Assembly (NCBI RefSeq): GCF_003575965.1
Contig: NZ_QWJJ01000004.1
Span: 62,001 to 126,000 of the forward strand
Origin: Pseudooceanicola sediminis
GTDB lineage: Bacteria > Pseudomonadota > Alphaproteobacteria > Rhodobacterales > Rhodobacteraceae
Length of the DNA: 64,000 nt
Direction: 5' to 3'
Shown here: in pieces, positions 46,011-54,741 of the stretch
How the letters are laid out: each line of letters begins with the position of its first letter
How positions within the stretch are numbered: the stretch's first letter is position 1
Notes under the pieces: model-generated
Seen by the model: the letters and a program-made list of their open reading frames with translations, nothing else
Databases searched by the model: none
Told to the model about the DNA's origin: nothing
Translations under genes and position numbers: made by a program

Positions 46011-48106
46011 TAGTTTGCTTCCTTTTCAGCTGCGACTTTTCCCGCGAATTTTTCGGCAACCAGGCTGCCGCTTTCGTGGCGGCTAACCTCCCAGCCTGAC
46101 AGGACAAAAATCGTGGTTTCGCGTTCTTCGATGATCACCGGGCCCGCGATGCGGTCGGTGTCGGTGATGCTGGCGCGCTGCCAGACCGGCACATCCTGCG
46201 CCGTGCCACGGATCTGCACGGGCCGGGTTTCGGACCTGCGCGCGGAACCGTCGGGCGCCCGGACCGCCGCCCGCTCGGGCTGGCGCCCCGCAGCCGTCAC
46301 CAGCCAGTTGACGATCTCCACCTTCATGCCGTCCAGCTTGAGACCATACTGGCGGTGATATTCTTCCTCGAACAGCGCCAGGATGTCGCCTGTGCTGCGC
46401 GTCTTGCGCGGGTCGAAATCCAGCTCGATCCGCACCTCGGATTGCTGCCCGAGATAGCGCATTTCCGCCGCGAAGGAGAAGGTGAACTCCGCCTCGCGAA
46501 TGCCGGCCTCGCCCAGGGCCGTGGCCCCTTCGCTCACCATCGCCCCCAGCACCTCGTCGACCGCGCACCACTCCAGCGCGTCCAGCGTGGTGACATGGCT
46601 GCGCACCAGGTCGATCTGCACCGGCGTCACCAGCGTGCCAAAGGCCGACAGGACAGACGCCAGCGGCGGATAGATCACCTTGGTGCTCTCCGTCAGCTCC
46701 GCGACCATGCACGCGTGCACCGGCCCGGCACCACCAAAGGCCAGCAGGGGCAAGCCGCGATAATCGATACCGCGCTCTGTCGCATGGGTGCGCGTCGCGG
46801 CCGCCATCTGTTCGCAGACCACCTCAAAAACGCCCCAGGCTGCCTGATTCCGTGGCAAATTCAACGCCTTGCCCAGGGTATCAAAGGCCGACTGCGCGCC
46901 CGTCAGATCCAGATCCATATCGCCGCCCAGGAACCGGTCGGCATCCAGAATGCCCAGCACCAGGTCGGCGTCGGTGACACAAGGGTCGGTGCCGCCGCGC
47001 CCGTAACACACCGGCCCCGGCATGGAGCCCGCGGATTCCGGCCCGATCTTCAGCAGCCCCAGATCGTCGACCGACGCGATCGAACCACCGCCGGCGCCGA
47101 TCTCGATCATGTCGATCGACGGCACGGTGATCGGCATCCCCGACCCCGGCTTGAAGCGATACCGGCGGTCGACCTCGAAGGTGCCCGTCACCAGCGGTTC
47201 ATGGTTCTGCACCATGCAGGCCTTGGCGGTGGTGCCGCCCATATCGAAAGAAATCAGATCGGGAATGTCGAAAATCCGGCTGAAATAACACGCCACCAGC
47301 GCGCCCGCCGCCGGGCCGCTCTCGATCATGCGCACGGGCATGGTGCTGGCGCGCTCGGCCCCGATGACACCGCCGTTCGACAGCATGATCAGGGGTTGCT
47401 GGCGAAATCCGCGCGCCTTCAGTTCGGCAATCAGCGCCGTCAGGTAGGGCCGCGTGATCGGCACGGTATAGGCGTTGATCGCCACGGTCGAGGCGCGCAG
47501 GTATTCCCGCATCTGCGGCGCGATGACGCTTGAGAGTGAGACATAGATCTCCGGCGCTTCCTCGGCAAAGATGCGGGCGACCTCCTGTTCATTCGCGCCG
47601 TTGCGATAGGAATTCAGAAAACACACCGCGACCGAGACGATCCCCTTTTCACGGCACTGCGCGATCACCGCGCGCACCTCGTCGCCCGACACAGGCAGAC
47701 CGACGCTGCCATCTGCGTAGGTGCGTTCCTTCAGGGTAAAGGTCCGCTCGGCCGGGATCAGCGGTTCGGCGAATTCGATCTGCGGGTCGTACATGTCATA
47801 GCGGTGCTCTTCGCGGATATACAGGATATCGCGGAACCCCTCGGTCAGCAGCAACGCGACGGGCGGGCCCTTCCGCTCGATCAGGGCGTTGGTCACGACC
47901 GTCGTCGCATGCACGACCACGTCGTCGATGTCCTGTGCGCGGATACCGGCGCGTGCGCTGACCAGATCGACGCCGCGAAAGAACCCCTCCAGCAGATCGT
48001 TGTGCGTTGTCAGCGTCTTGTCGACATAGCTGGTGCCATCCGAGGCCAGCAGGACAGCGTCGGTAAAGGTGCCGCCAATGTCGATGGCAAGTGAATATCG
48101 GGTCAT
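46010..48106 (-). CDS. hyuA: Hydantoinase A / oxoprolinase family protein
   Basis: A subunit, 698 aa, of the ASKHA ATPase superfamily. N-terminus SLAIDIGGTFTDAVLLA is the phosphate-1 loop; VVHATTVVTNALIERKG, FDMGGTTAKACM and AFGGAGPVHACMVAELT follow in order. Related enzymes include N-methylhydantoinase, 5-oxoprolinase and acetone carboxylase subunits; the exact substrate is not evident. Overlaps the upstream iclR stop by four bases. In a cluster with a TRAP transporter, so its substrate is likely an imported cyclic amide or acid. Confidence 0.93.
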   Translation of the reverse strand: MTRYSLAIDIGGTFTDAVLLASDGTSYVDKTLTTHNDLLEGFFRGVDLVSARAGIRAQDIDDVVVHATTVVTNALIERKGPPVALLLTEGFRDILYIREEHRYDMYDPQIEFAEPLIPAERTFTLKERTYADGSVGLPVSGDEVRAVIAQCREKGIVSVAVCFLNSYRNGANEQEVARIFAEEAPEIYVSLSSVIAPQMREYLRASTVAINAYTVPITRPYLTALIAELKARGFRQQPLIMLSNGGVIGAERASTMPVRMIESGPAAGALVACYFSRIFDIPDLISFDMGGTTAKACMVQNHEPLVTGTFEVDRRYRFKPGSGMPITVPSIDMIEIGAGGGSIASVDDLGLLKIGPESAGSMPGPVCYGRGGTDPCVTDADLVLGILDADRFLGGDMDLDLTGAQSAFDTLGKALNLPRNQAAWGVFEVVCEQMAAATRTHATERGIDYRGLPLLAFGGAGPVHACMVAELTESTKVIYPPLASVLSAFGTLVTPVQIDLVRSHVTTLDALEWCAVDEVLGAMVSEGATALGEAGIREAEFTFSFAAEMRYLGQQSEVRIELDFDPRKTRSTGDILALFEEEYHRQYGLKLDGMKVEIVNWLVTAAGRQPERAAVRAPDGSARRSETRPVQIRGTAQDVPVWQRASITDTDRIAGPVIIEERETTIFVLSGWEVSRHESGSLVAEKFAGKVAAEKEAN

Positions 48107-48873
48107 ATCGGGTACTCCATGCAGCCAAGCTCGGCCGAGATTTCGCGGGCCGCGCCAGTGGCGGCGACCACAAAGGCCTCCGCCGGTTCGGGTTTGATGT
48201 CCTGGACCGATCCGACGATGGTGATCGTCGCGATGAACCGGCCCTCGATGTCGAAGATCGGCGCGGCGACGGCATTCACCCCGCGCAGCGTTTCCTCGGG
48301 CGCCACCGCCCAGCCGAGACGGCGGGCCGCGGCGATTTCCTCGGCCAGGCGCGCCGGGTCATAGCGCTTGCCCGACGCATCCTCGCCCGGGTCCGCCTGC
48401 GCGCCGTAGCTGCCCCAGGCCAGCGCCACCTTGCCCTGCGCGGATGTCTGCAAGGGCAACAGCGCACCGGGCCGCGTCACGATCTGCACCGGCGTTTCGA
48501 CCCGCACGATGTCGATCACCCGCATCCCCGCCTCCTCGGGCAGCGACAGCGTCACGGTCTGGCTGATCCGGTCGCGCAGCGCCGCCATCACGGGCCGCGC
48601 GACCGAGGTCAGCTGCGTGCCGTCCGCGATCGCCTGACCGATGTGAAACAGCTTCAGCGTCAGCCGATAGCGTTCGGTCACCGGGTCCTGGCGCACGTAT
48701 CCAAGGCTGACCAGCGTCTGAAGATAGCGATAGACCCGCGCCCGCGGCATCCCCAGCGTCACCGCCAGATCCGTCACCCGGCTGGGCTGGGAATGGGCCG
48801 CCATCTCCTCCAGTATCGAAAACGCCGCGACCGTCGATTGGTTGGTGGTGTTGGAGTTGGTCATGTCAGTCAT
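48103..48873 (-). CDS. IclR-family transcriptional regulator
   Basis: 256-residue regulator: N-terminal HTH (STVAAFSILEEMAAHSQPSRV, TDLAVTLGMPRARVYRYLQTL) and C-terminal ligand-binding domain (LPLQTSAQGKVALAW, GVNAVAAPIFDIEGRFIATITIVG). GGAGG precedes ATG 48873; the longer frame upstream is antisense to dctM. Co-transcribed with the TRAP and hydantoinase genes it presumably controls. Confidence 0.92.
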   Translation of the reverse strand: MTDMTNSNTTNQSTVAAFSILEEMAAHSQPSRVTDLAVTLGMPRARVYRYLQTLVSLGYVRQDPVTERYRLTLKLFHIGQAIADGTQLTSVARPVMAALRDRISQTVTLSLPEEAGMRVIDIVRVETPVQIVTRPGALLPLQTSAQGKVALAWGSYGAQADPGEDASGKRYDPARLAEEIAAARRLGWAVAPEETLRGVNAVAAPIFDIEGRFIATITIVGSVQDIKPEPAEAFVVAATGAAREISAELGCMEYPI

Positions 48874-48875
48874 GG

Positions 48876-50153
48876 TTAACCTCCGAAAAATGCAGGCAGG
48901 GACAGGGTCAGAAACGGCACGAAGGCGATCAGACCCAGCACGATCAGGCAGATGCCGATCATCGGCAGAATGGCACGGGCGACCTTTTCCAGCGGCTGCT
49001 TGCCGATGGCCGCGACGATGAACAGGCACAGCCCCACCGGCGGCGTGATCATCCCGATCATCAGGTTAAGCACGACCATCACGCCGAACTGCACCGCGTT
49101 GATCTCCAGCAGCGGAAACACCTCGTTCAGGATCGGCATCGCCAGCACCAGCGCCGCCAGCGGCTCCAGGAACAGCCCCAGAACCAGCAGAACCATGTTC
49201 AGCAGCAGGATCAGGATCCAGGGTTGTTCGCTGATGCTGCGCATCCCCAACGCGATGGCCCGCGGGATATTCTCGATCCCCAGAATGAATGCGGTCATCG
49301 AGGCCATGGCGACGATCAGCATCACGCCTGCCGTCATCGTCGCCGTGTCATAAAAGGCCTGCGCGATCTTCGACCCCGACAGCGTGCGATACAGCACCCC
49401 CCCGATCAGCAGCGCATACAGTGCCGCCACCGCCGCCGCCTCGGTCGGGGTGAACACGCCCGACCGGATGCCGCCGACGATGATCACCGGCAGGAACAAG
49501 GCAGGCAGCGCCTTGACCGCCAGCCCGACCCGCTCATTCTTCGGAATCGGTGCTGGGATCGGGTGGTCCTCGACCCGCGCGCGCCACAGCGCATACAGGA
49601 TCAGCAGACCACACAGCAGAAAGGCCGGTACGATCCCCGCAAGGAACAGATCGGAAATCGAGGTGCCGGTCAGCACGCCATACAGGATCAGCGACAGCGA
49701 CGGCGGCACCAGCGGCCCCAGGATCGACCCCGTGGCGGTCAGGGCGGCGGCGTACTCGGGACGGTATCCATCCTTGGCCATCGCCGGGATCATCACCGAC
49801 CCGATGGCCGAGGCTTCGGCCGTGGCCGCGCCCGACACCCCGGAAAACATCATGGACGAGACGACATTGACCACCGCCAGCCCGCCCTTGACCCGGCCCA
49901 CCAGCATCTGCGCGAACCGCACGATCTGGCGCGTCAGGTTGGCCGAATTCATCAGGTTGCCCGCCAGGATGAAGAACGGGATGGTCAGCAATACGAAACT
50001 GTCGATCCCGGCGATCATCTTTTGCGGAAAGCCGATCATCAGCTGCCACTGATCGTTGATCAGCAGATAGGCGACCGAGGCCAGCCCGAGGGAAAAGGCA
50101 ATCGGCACACCGACGATCATGAAGACCACGAAGGCCACGAGATAGAGGGTCAT
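48876..50153 (-). CDS. TRAP transporter large permease (DctM family), system 2
   Basis: 425 aa, 12-13 helices. DctM features: VGVPIAFSLGLASVAYL, NSANLTRQIVRFAQMLVGRVKGG, SGVSGAATAEASAIGSVMIPAM, GSILGPLVPPSLSLILYG, VFTPTEAAAVAALYAL, LMIGMITPPVGLCLFI. Upstream DctQ overlaps by four bases. Distinct in sequence from system 1. The imported acid is probably metabolised by the hydantoinase/aldolase genes downstream. Confidence 0.95.
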   Translation of the reverse strand: MTLYLVAFVVFMIVGVPIAFSLGLASVAYLLINDQWQLMIGFPQKMIAGIDSFVLLTIPFFILAGNLMNSANLTRQIVRFAQMLVGRVKGGLAVVNVVSSMMFSGVSGAATAEASAIGSVMIPAMAKDGYRPEYAAALTATGSILGPLVPPSLSLILYGVLTGTSISDLFLAGIVPAFLLCGLLILYALWRARVEDHPIPAPIPKNERVGLAVKALPALFLPVIIVGGIRSGVFTPTEAAAVAALYALLIGGVLYRTLSGSKIAQAFYDTATMTAGVMLIVAMASMTAFILGIENIPRAIALGMRSISEQPWILILLLNMVLLVLGLFLEPLAALVLAMPILNEVFPLLEINAVQFGVMVVLNLMIGMITPPVGLCLFIVAAIGKQPLEKVARAILPMIGICLIVLGLIAFVPFLTLSLPAFFGG

Positions 50154-50728
50154 TCCGCCAGCTCCGTTTCAGTGCGCATCAGGATGTCGCCCAGCGTGTC
50201 GCCGCTGGAAATCGCACGCAGGCACAGCACCAGATCCCCGATCAGGCGCAGCGCCAGCAGGCCCATTCCGACCGGCAGCGCCACGTAGACCCAGAAGGTG
50301 CCCGGCGCCTCGGGCGCATTGGCGCCGAAAAGATCCTCGAGGATGAACCGGATCGCCGGGATCGTCGCGCGCCCCGCCATGTCGGCAAACCGCCATCCAT
50401 AATAGACCAGCAGCAGGCACAGGATCAGCGACAGCAGCGCCGTCACACTCGCCAGAACCAGCGCGGGCACCCGCGCCATGCGCACCGACAGAAACGTCAG
50501 CGACGCCACCTCGCCCCGCTCAAACGCCAGCGGAACGGCCAGAAAGGCCAGCCAGATCAGCAGGTAACGGCAGACTTCCTCGGCCCAGAGCAGGGATGCG
50601 CTGAACCCGTAGCGCAACACGATCTGCACGATCATGATCACCAGCAAGGCCCCGACGATGGTGACCAGCAGACCCCGCAGCGCCCTGCGAAATGGCCGTT
50701 GGAGAGAGGAAAATGTCATCGCACTCAT
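50150..50728 (-). CDS. TRAP transporter small permease (DctQ family), system 2
   Basis: 192 aa with four hydrophobic helices; LLVTIVGALLVIMIVQIVLRYGF and EEVCRYLLIWLAFLAVPLAFERGEVA are typical of DctQ (R-Y-x-L-x-W-L motif). Overlaps dctM by four bases. The 152-base gap upstream to the cupin gene shows no gene. Confidence 0.9.
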   Translation of the reverse strand: MSAMTFSSLQRPFRRALRGLLVTIVGALLVIMIVQIVLRYGFSASLLWAEEVCRYLLIWLAFLAVPLAFERGEVASLTFLSVRMARVPALVLASVTALLSLILCLLLVYYGWRFADMAGRATIPAIRFILEDLFGANAPEAPGTFWVYVALPVGMGLLALRLIGDLVLCLRAISSGDTLGDILMRTETELAE

Positions 50729-50880
50729 TCGATGTCTCCTGTCGCGCCCACGCCCCGGTGCGGGCTGCGGGCAACAGTGTTTGCGGCGACCGGCCCAAGG
50801 GGCGCGGTCACTGGATCACTGACGTGGTATTTCGGGGGGGGACCGGCGACAGCGTCGCGCCGCCGGTCGCTCAGCCTGCC

Positions 50881-51255
50881 TCAGCCGTTCTGAAAGTCGG
50901 GCTCCTGGTAGGCGGTCAGGTGCAGATAGTCGTCGCGCGTTGGCGCAAAGACATCCAGATTGATCGCGGTCTCATCGCCCACGACCTCACCGCAATGCAC
51001 CACGTCGGGGGGAATGCGCACCACCTCGCCCGCGCCGACCTCGACGACATCGTCACCGATTTCGAAACGGACCCGACCCGACAGGATATAGGCCAGCTGC
51101 TCGAACGGGTGCGAATGGGGTTTCTTCTCCATTCCCGGCTGCAACCAGTTCATCACCATCAGCGCCCCCTCGCCGCGAAACGCGGTGCGCGACACGCCCT
51201 CGCGGACCTCCTCGCGCGGCAGGCTTTCCCAGCGGTAGACGTTCGGCGTGCCCAT
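50881..51255 (-). CDS. Cupin-domain protein
   Basis: 124-residue single cupin: motif 1 HSHPFEQLAYILSGRVRFEIG (G-x5-H-x-H-x3,4-E-x6-G) and motif 2 PPDVVHCGEV provide likely metal ligands H, H, E and H. Sits between DctP (three bases upstream) and DctQ, in the hydantoinase/TRAP operon. Similar stand-alone cupins in uptake operons are thought to be isomerases or sugar-acid/ligand-binding proteins. Function not determined. Confidence 0.85.
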   Translation of the reverse strand: MGTPNVYRWESLPREEVREGVSRTAFRGEGALMVMNWLQPGMEKKPHSHPFEQLAYILSGRVRFEIGDDVVEVGAGEVVRIPPDVVHCGEVVGDETAINLDVFAPTRDDYLHLTAYQEPDFQNG

Positions 51256-51258
51256 CCC

Positions 51259-52251
51259 TCAGTTCCCCGCCCGAAAGGCATCGACAAAGCGCGCGACCAT
51301 CGGGTCCTTCTCCACCCAGTCGTCAACGACCGAGGCCGTCCTGGCCTGCATCACATCCAGGTCAGACAGTTCGTTGATGGTGACGCCCTGATCCTTGAGA
51401 AAGGCTATCGTGTCGGCCTCCTGCTCGGCGGCCAGCGCATAGGCTTCGGTCGTTGTCTCGCGCCCCGCTTCGGCCACGGCGGCCTTGTCGGCATCGCTCA
51501 GACTGTCCCAGGTCGCCCCGGACAACATGATCACGCCCGGCCAGAAATACTGGCCCGTCAGCGTCACCTGATCGGCGGCGTCATACAGGCTTTCGGACTG
51601 GATCGAGGACAGGTTGATCTCGACCGCGTCGATCGTGCCGGTTTCCAGCGCCGAATAGACCTCGCCATAGGCCATACCGACAGGGTTGACGCCAATCGCC
51701 TCCCAGATCGCCTTGTGCAGCGGGATCGGCACGATGCGGGTCTTCAGCCCGGCGAACTTGGCGGTTTCCGTCACCGGATCGCCGGCGGACAGGAAATGCC
51801 GCTGACCGGCCTCTACGAACCCGACACCCTTGATCGACTTGTCGTCCAGTGTCGCCAGCAGTTCATCCCCCAGATCCGAGGTCAGAACCTCGGACAACTG
51901 ACCATAGCTCGACACGACAAAGGGCATCTGCAACGCATCGAACCCCGACGCCCCCAACACCAGTGGCAAGGTCGGGGCCGACACCAGCGCCCCATTGATC
52001 AGCCCGATCTGAAGACCTTCCAGCAGTTGCTTGTCGTCGCCCAGCTGCCGGTCGCCGTAAACTTCGACCGCGACATTGCCGTTGGTCTTTTCCGCCACCT
52101 TGGCCGCGAACATCTCAAGCCCGGTCTGAAAGATGTGCTTGGACGAGGCCGCGTGCCCCATCTTGATCGTCACCTCCTGCGCCGTCGCCGCCAGTGGCAG
52201 CGCAAAGGCAATTGCCGTCGTCAAAGCCGTACTCAGGAAAAAATGTTTCAT
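51259..52251 (-). CDS. TRAP transporter substrate-binding protein (DctP family), system 2
   Basis: 330 aa with a signal peptide (MKHFFLSTALTTAIAFALP, cut near ATAQE). DctP motifs: VTIKMGHAASSKHIFQTGLEMFA, YGDRQLGDDKQLLEGLQIG, and FAGLKTRIVPIPLHKAIWEAIGVNPVGMAYGEVYSALETG with the carboxylate arginine. ATG 52251. It is the first gene of the operon DctP-cupin-DctQ-DctM-IclR-HyuA-HyuB-aldolase. Confidence 0.93.
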   Translation of the reverse strand: MKHFFLSTALTTAIAFALPLAATAQEVTIKMGHAASSKHIFQTGLEMFAAKVAEKTNGNVAVEVYGDRQLGDDKQLLEGLQIGLINGALVSAPTLPLVLGASGFDALQMPFVVSSYGQLSEVLTSDLGDELLATLDDKSIKGVGFVEAGQRHFLSAGDPVTETAKFAGLKTRIVPIPLHKAIWEAIGVNPVGMAYGEVYSALETGTIDAVEINLSSIQSESLYDAADQVTLTGQYFWPGVIMLSGATWDSLSDADKAAVAEAGRETTTEAYALAAEQEADTIAFLKDQGVTINELSDLDVMQARTASVVDDWVEKDPMVARFVDAFRAGN

Positions 52252-52601
52252 CTCAGGGCCTCCCCTCCCTTGGTCAGATGGCCGTGTTTCACTCCTCAAA
52301 ACACGCTATACGATAATGAAACAGCGCGTGGCGCCGTGTCAATTGACCTGATGTCGTGGTGGAGAATTTTTGCTGAAAGGGAACCTCAACAAATTGATTT
52401 AACTATGGAAAAATGAAATCAGGAACGACAACGCCGGAGTGTTATGCCGATCGCGCATGCGCATGAACACCCGCATGACGTGCGTTCTGTTTCGCTCCTC
52501 GAACGCCGCCGCGCAGCGTACGCAGAGCGAAACCAACGCTACCGCGAAAACCGATCCTGATTCGTCAAAGGCCTGGCGCAGCGAAACCGCCGCGACGCCC
52601 C
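52252..52601. other. AT-rich regulatory region upstream of TRAP system 2
   Basis: 350 bases with no gene. An imperfect dyad CACGCT...AGCGCGTG flanks ATACGATAATGAAAC at about 52301-52329 and could be the IclR operator. The sequence is unusually AT-rich up to 52430, then returns to coding-like composition towards the end of the nucleoside hydrolase. Confidence 0.45.
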
Positions 52602-53552
52602 TCAGTGCGGCGCGCGCAGGCGCAGCAGCGCGGTCTCGATCCGGCGGTACAGCTCGGCCGGATCGGTGCAGCCGTTCAGCCACAGGCAGTTGTCCGGCTT
52701 GCCCGTCTGGCGCAGCCAGTCCACCACCGTCATGCCCGTGGTCAACTCGCCCGCGCATTCCACATCGACCGGGCACAGCCGCCCCTCGAACAGCTCGGGC
52801 CAGATCAGCGCGGCCACGGCCACCGCATCATGCAGTGGGCGCGACGCTGTGCCGTACTTGGCATTTCCGTAGCGTTCAAAGAATTCCATCATCCCCGCAC
52901 AGGCCAGCATCACCTCGCCGCCATGCGCCGCAAGGGTCGCGGACCAGTTCACCGGCGCACATGCCGCATGGGTGCAATCCAGCGGCACCGCCGTCACCGG
53001 CACCCCTGCCCCCAGCACGATCCGCGCCGCCTCGGGATCGACCAATATATTGTACTCGGCGGCGGGGGTCATGTTGCCGCCCTCGAAATAGCCCCCGCCC
53101 ATAAAGACGATCCGCGCGATATTATCGACCATCTCCGGGGCCCGCCGCAGCGCCATCGCGATGTTTGTCTGCGGGCCAAGCACGATCAGCGTCACAGGCT
53201 CGGGGTGGCCCATGACGGTCCGCACCAGGAAATCCACCGCATGACCCTCGGCAGGCCCCTGTCGCGCCGGGGCCCAATCCCAGCCATCAATGCCGGTGTC
53301 GCCGTGGATCTCGGGCACCGGGCGCGGCGCGCGCAGCAGCGGCCGCGGCGCACCGGCGTGCACGGCCAGATCGCCATGCCCGGCCAGCTCGACGATACGG
53401 CGCGCGTTGTCGGTGGTCTGCGCCAGCCCCATGTTGCCCGCAACCGTGGTCAGACCCAGCACCTCCAGCTCGGGCGCGCCCAGTGCCAGCAGAATCGCGA
53501 ATGCGTCATCCTGGCCAGGGTCTGTATCTATGATGACTGGGGTTCGCGGCAT
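52602..53552 (-). CDS. Nucleoside hydrolase (IunH family)
   Basis: Cleaves the N-glycosidic bond of nucleosides to base and ribose. 316 aa, starting MPRTPVIIDTDPGQDDAFAI with the Ca-binding DxDxxxDD cluster; TVAGNMGLAQTTDNA, LVLGPQTNIA-type segment (LIVLGPQTNIAMAL), FMGGGYFEGGNMTPAAEYNI and LHDAVAVAAL match the family. AGGAAG precedes ATG 53552. The very long in-frame extension to 54326 is antisense to the oxygenase gene. Divergent from the oxygenase/ABC operon. Confidence 0.93.
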   Translation of the reverse strand: MPRTPVIIDTDPGQDDAFAILLALGAPELEVLGLTTVAGNMGLAQTTDNARRIVELAGHGDLAVHAGAPRPLLRAPRPVPEIHGDTGIDGWDWAPARQGPAEGHAVDFLVRTVMGHPEPVTLIVLGPQTNIAMALRRAPEMVDNIARIVFMGGGYFEGGNMTPAAEYNILVDPEAARIVLGAGVPVTAVPLDCTHAACAPVNWSATLAAHGGEVMLACAGMMEFFERYGNAKYGTASRPLHDAVAVAALIWPELFEGRLCPVDVECAGELTTGMTVVDWLRQTGKPDNCLWLNGCTDPAELYRRIETALLRLRAPH

Positions 53553-53687
53553 TCGATGCTTCCTTTTCCTGTGGTGCAGCCCCGAATGATGAGTCTGCGC
53601 TTCAATTTTGTGCGTCACGCTGTGGGGAACAGATTTTTTTCCGGCCAGGCGGAAAACAACACTTCCCTCACGGCACTTGATCGGTTC

Positions 53688-53695
53688 TGTATACA
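53688..53695. promoter_or_regulatory. Candidate GntR operator
   Basis: TGTATACA, a perfect 8-bp palindrome, in the divergent gap between the nucleoside hydrolase and oxygenase genes, 23 bases before the oxygenase start. FCD-type GntR proteins often bind TNGTNNNACNA or TTGTATACAA-like sites, and a GntR gene lies in this operon. Confidence 0.4.
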
Positions 53696-53717
53696 ATATG
53701 CAAACAAGAGGTGCAGT

Positions 53718-54692
53718 GTGAAAGGTGAATTCGACAACATTCCGATCGTGGACCTTTCCGGGCTCGCAAATGAGGCATCGGACACGGCAAGAGCGGCTTC
53801 CGTCGCCGCATTGAAGGCGGCGCTTGAGACTTCGGGCTTTGCCTACCTGTCCAATCATGGCGTCCCCGAGGATCTGGTGGAACGCATGCGGCAGATGAAC
53901 ATGGCCGTTCATGCCCTGCCCGACGTTGAAAAGGAAAAGCTCAAGATCAACGACTTCCACCGTGGCTACATGCCGATGTCGACGTCGACGATCGTCACGT
54001 CGTCGGTGGCCAAGGTGACCAAGCCGAACCAGTCCGAAAGCCTGATGGTCATGCACGAGGTCCCCGAGGGGGCCCCCCATGCCGGCGAACCGCTGCAAGG
54101 CCCGAACCAGTTTCCAGAAAGCCTGCCGCAGGTCCGCGAAACCGCACTGGCCTACATGGCGGAAATGACCAAGCTGGGTGAACGCATCGCCGGCGGCCTG
54201 GCCGAGGCGCTTGGCCTGCCCCGCGACTGGTTCGAACAGCATTTCCAGGACCCGACCCTGTTCCTGCGCCTGCTGCACTATCCCGAACAGAAGGACGAGG
54301 AAGAGCTGTTCGGCTCTGCCCCCCATACCGACTATGGTTTCGTGACCCTGCTCAAGCAGGACAACGTCGGCGGGCTAGAGGTGCGCAACAAGCGGGGAGA
54401 ATGGATTCCCGCGCCGCCGATCGAAAACACCTTCGTGATGAACGTCGGTGACATTCTGGCGAAATGGTCGAACGGGCGCTTTGTCTCCACGCCCCACCGG
54501 GTCAAGAACCTCAGCCGACGCGACCGCTATTCGCAGCCCTTCTTCTATGATCCCTCGATGCGCGCGCTGGTGGAATGCCCGCCTGCCATGCTCGATGCGG
54601 GCGAAAAACCGCAGATGAAACCGGTTCTTTACGGTGACTATCTGCTGGAACGGCTCAACAAGAACTACGACTACCGCAAAAAAACGTCCTGA
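53718..54692 (+). CDS. Isopenicillin N synthase-family 2-oxoglutarate/Fe(II) oxygenase
   Basis: 324-residue double-stranded beta-helix oxygenase. Iron ligands H-T-D in APHTDYGFVTLL and H in STPHRVKN; the co-substrate-binding R-x-S is RYSQPFF. The N-terminal part (IPIVDLSGL, SGFAYLSNHGV) is the DIOX_N domain. Substrate unknown: hydroxylation or desaturation of a small molecule imported by the following ABC transporter is the simplest idea. GTG 53718 is taken as start (GAGG upstream); no better ATG follows the conserved N-terminus. Confidence 0.9.
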   Translation: MKGEFDNIPIVDLSGLANEASDTARAASVAALKAALETSGFAYLSNHGVPEDLVERMRQMNMAVHALPDVEKEKLKINDFHRGYMPMSTSTIVTSSVAKVTKPNQSESLMVMHEVPEGAPHAGEPLQGPNQFPESLPQVRETALAYMAEMTKLGERIAGGLAEALGLPRDWFEQHFQDPTLFLRLLHYPEQKDEEELFGSAPHTDYGFVTLLKQDNVGGLEVRNKRGEWIPAPPIENTFVMNVGDILAKWSNGRFVSTPHRVKNLSRRDRYSQPFFYDPSMRALVECPPAMLDAGEKPQMKPVLYGDYLLERLNKNYDYRKKTS

Positions 54693-54741
54693 GGGCCTGT
54701 CAGGCACCAACACGGCACCAAACAGCAGGGAAACCAGATAC

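Noticed and set aside
52602-54326. 574-residue version of the nucleoside hydrolase
   Set aside because: The extra N-terminal 258 codons are antisense to the oxygenase; ATG 53552 has a good ribosome site and the canonical N-terminus.
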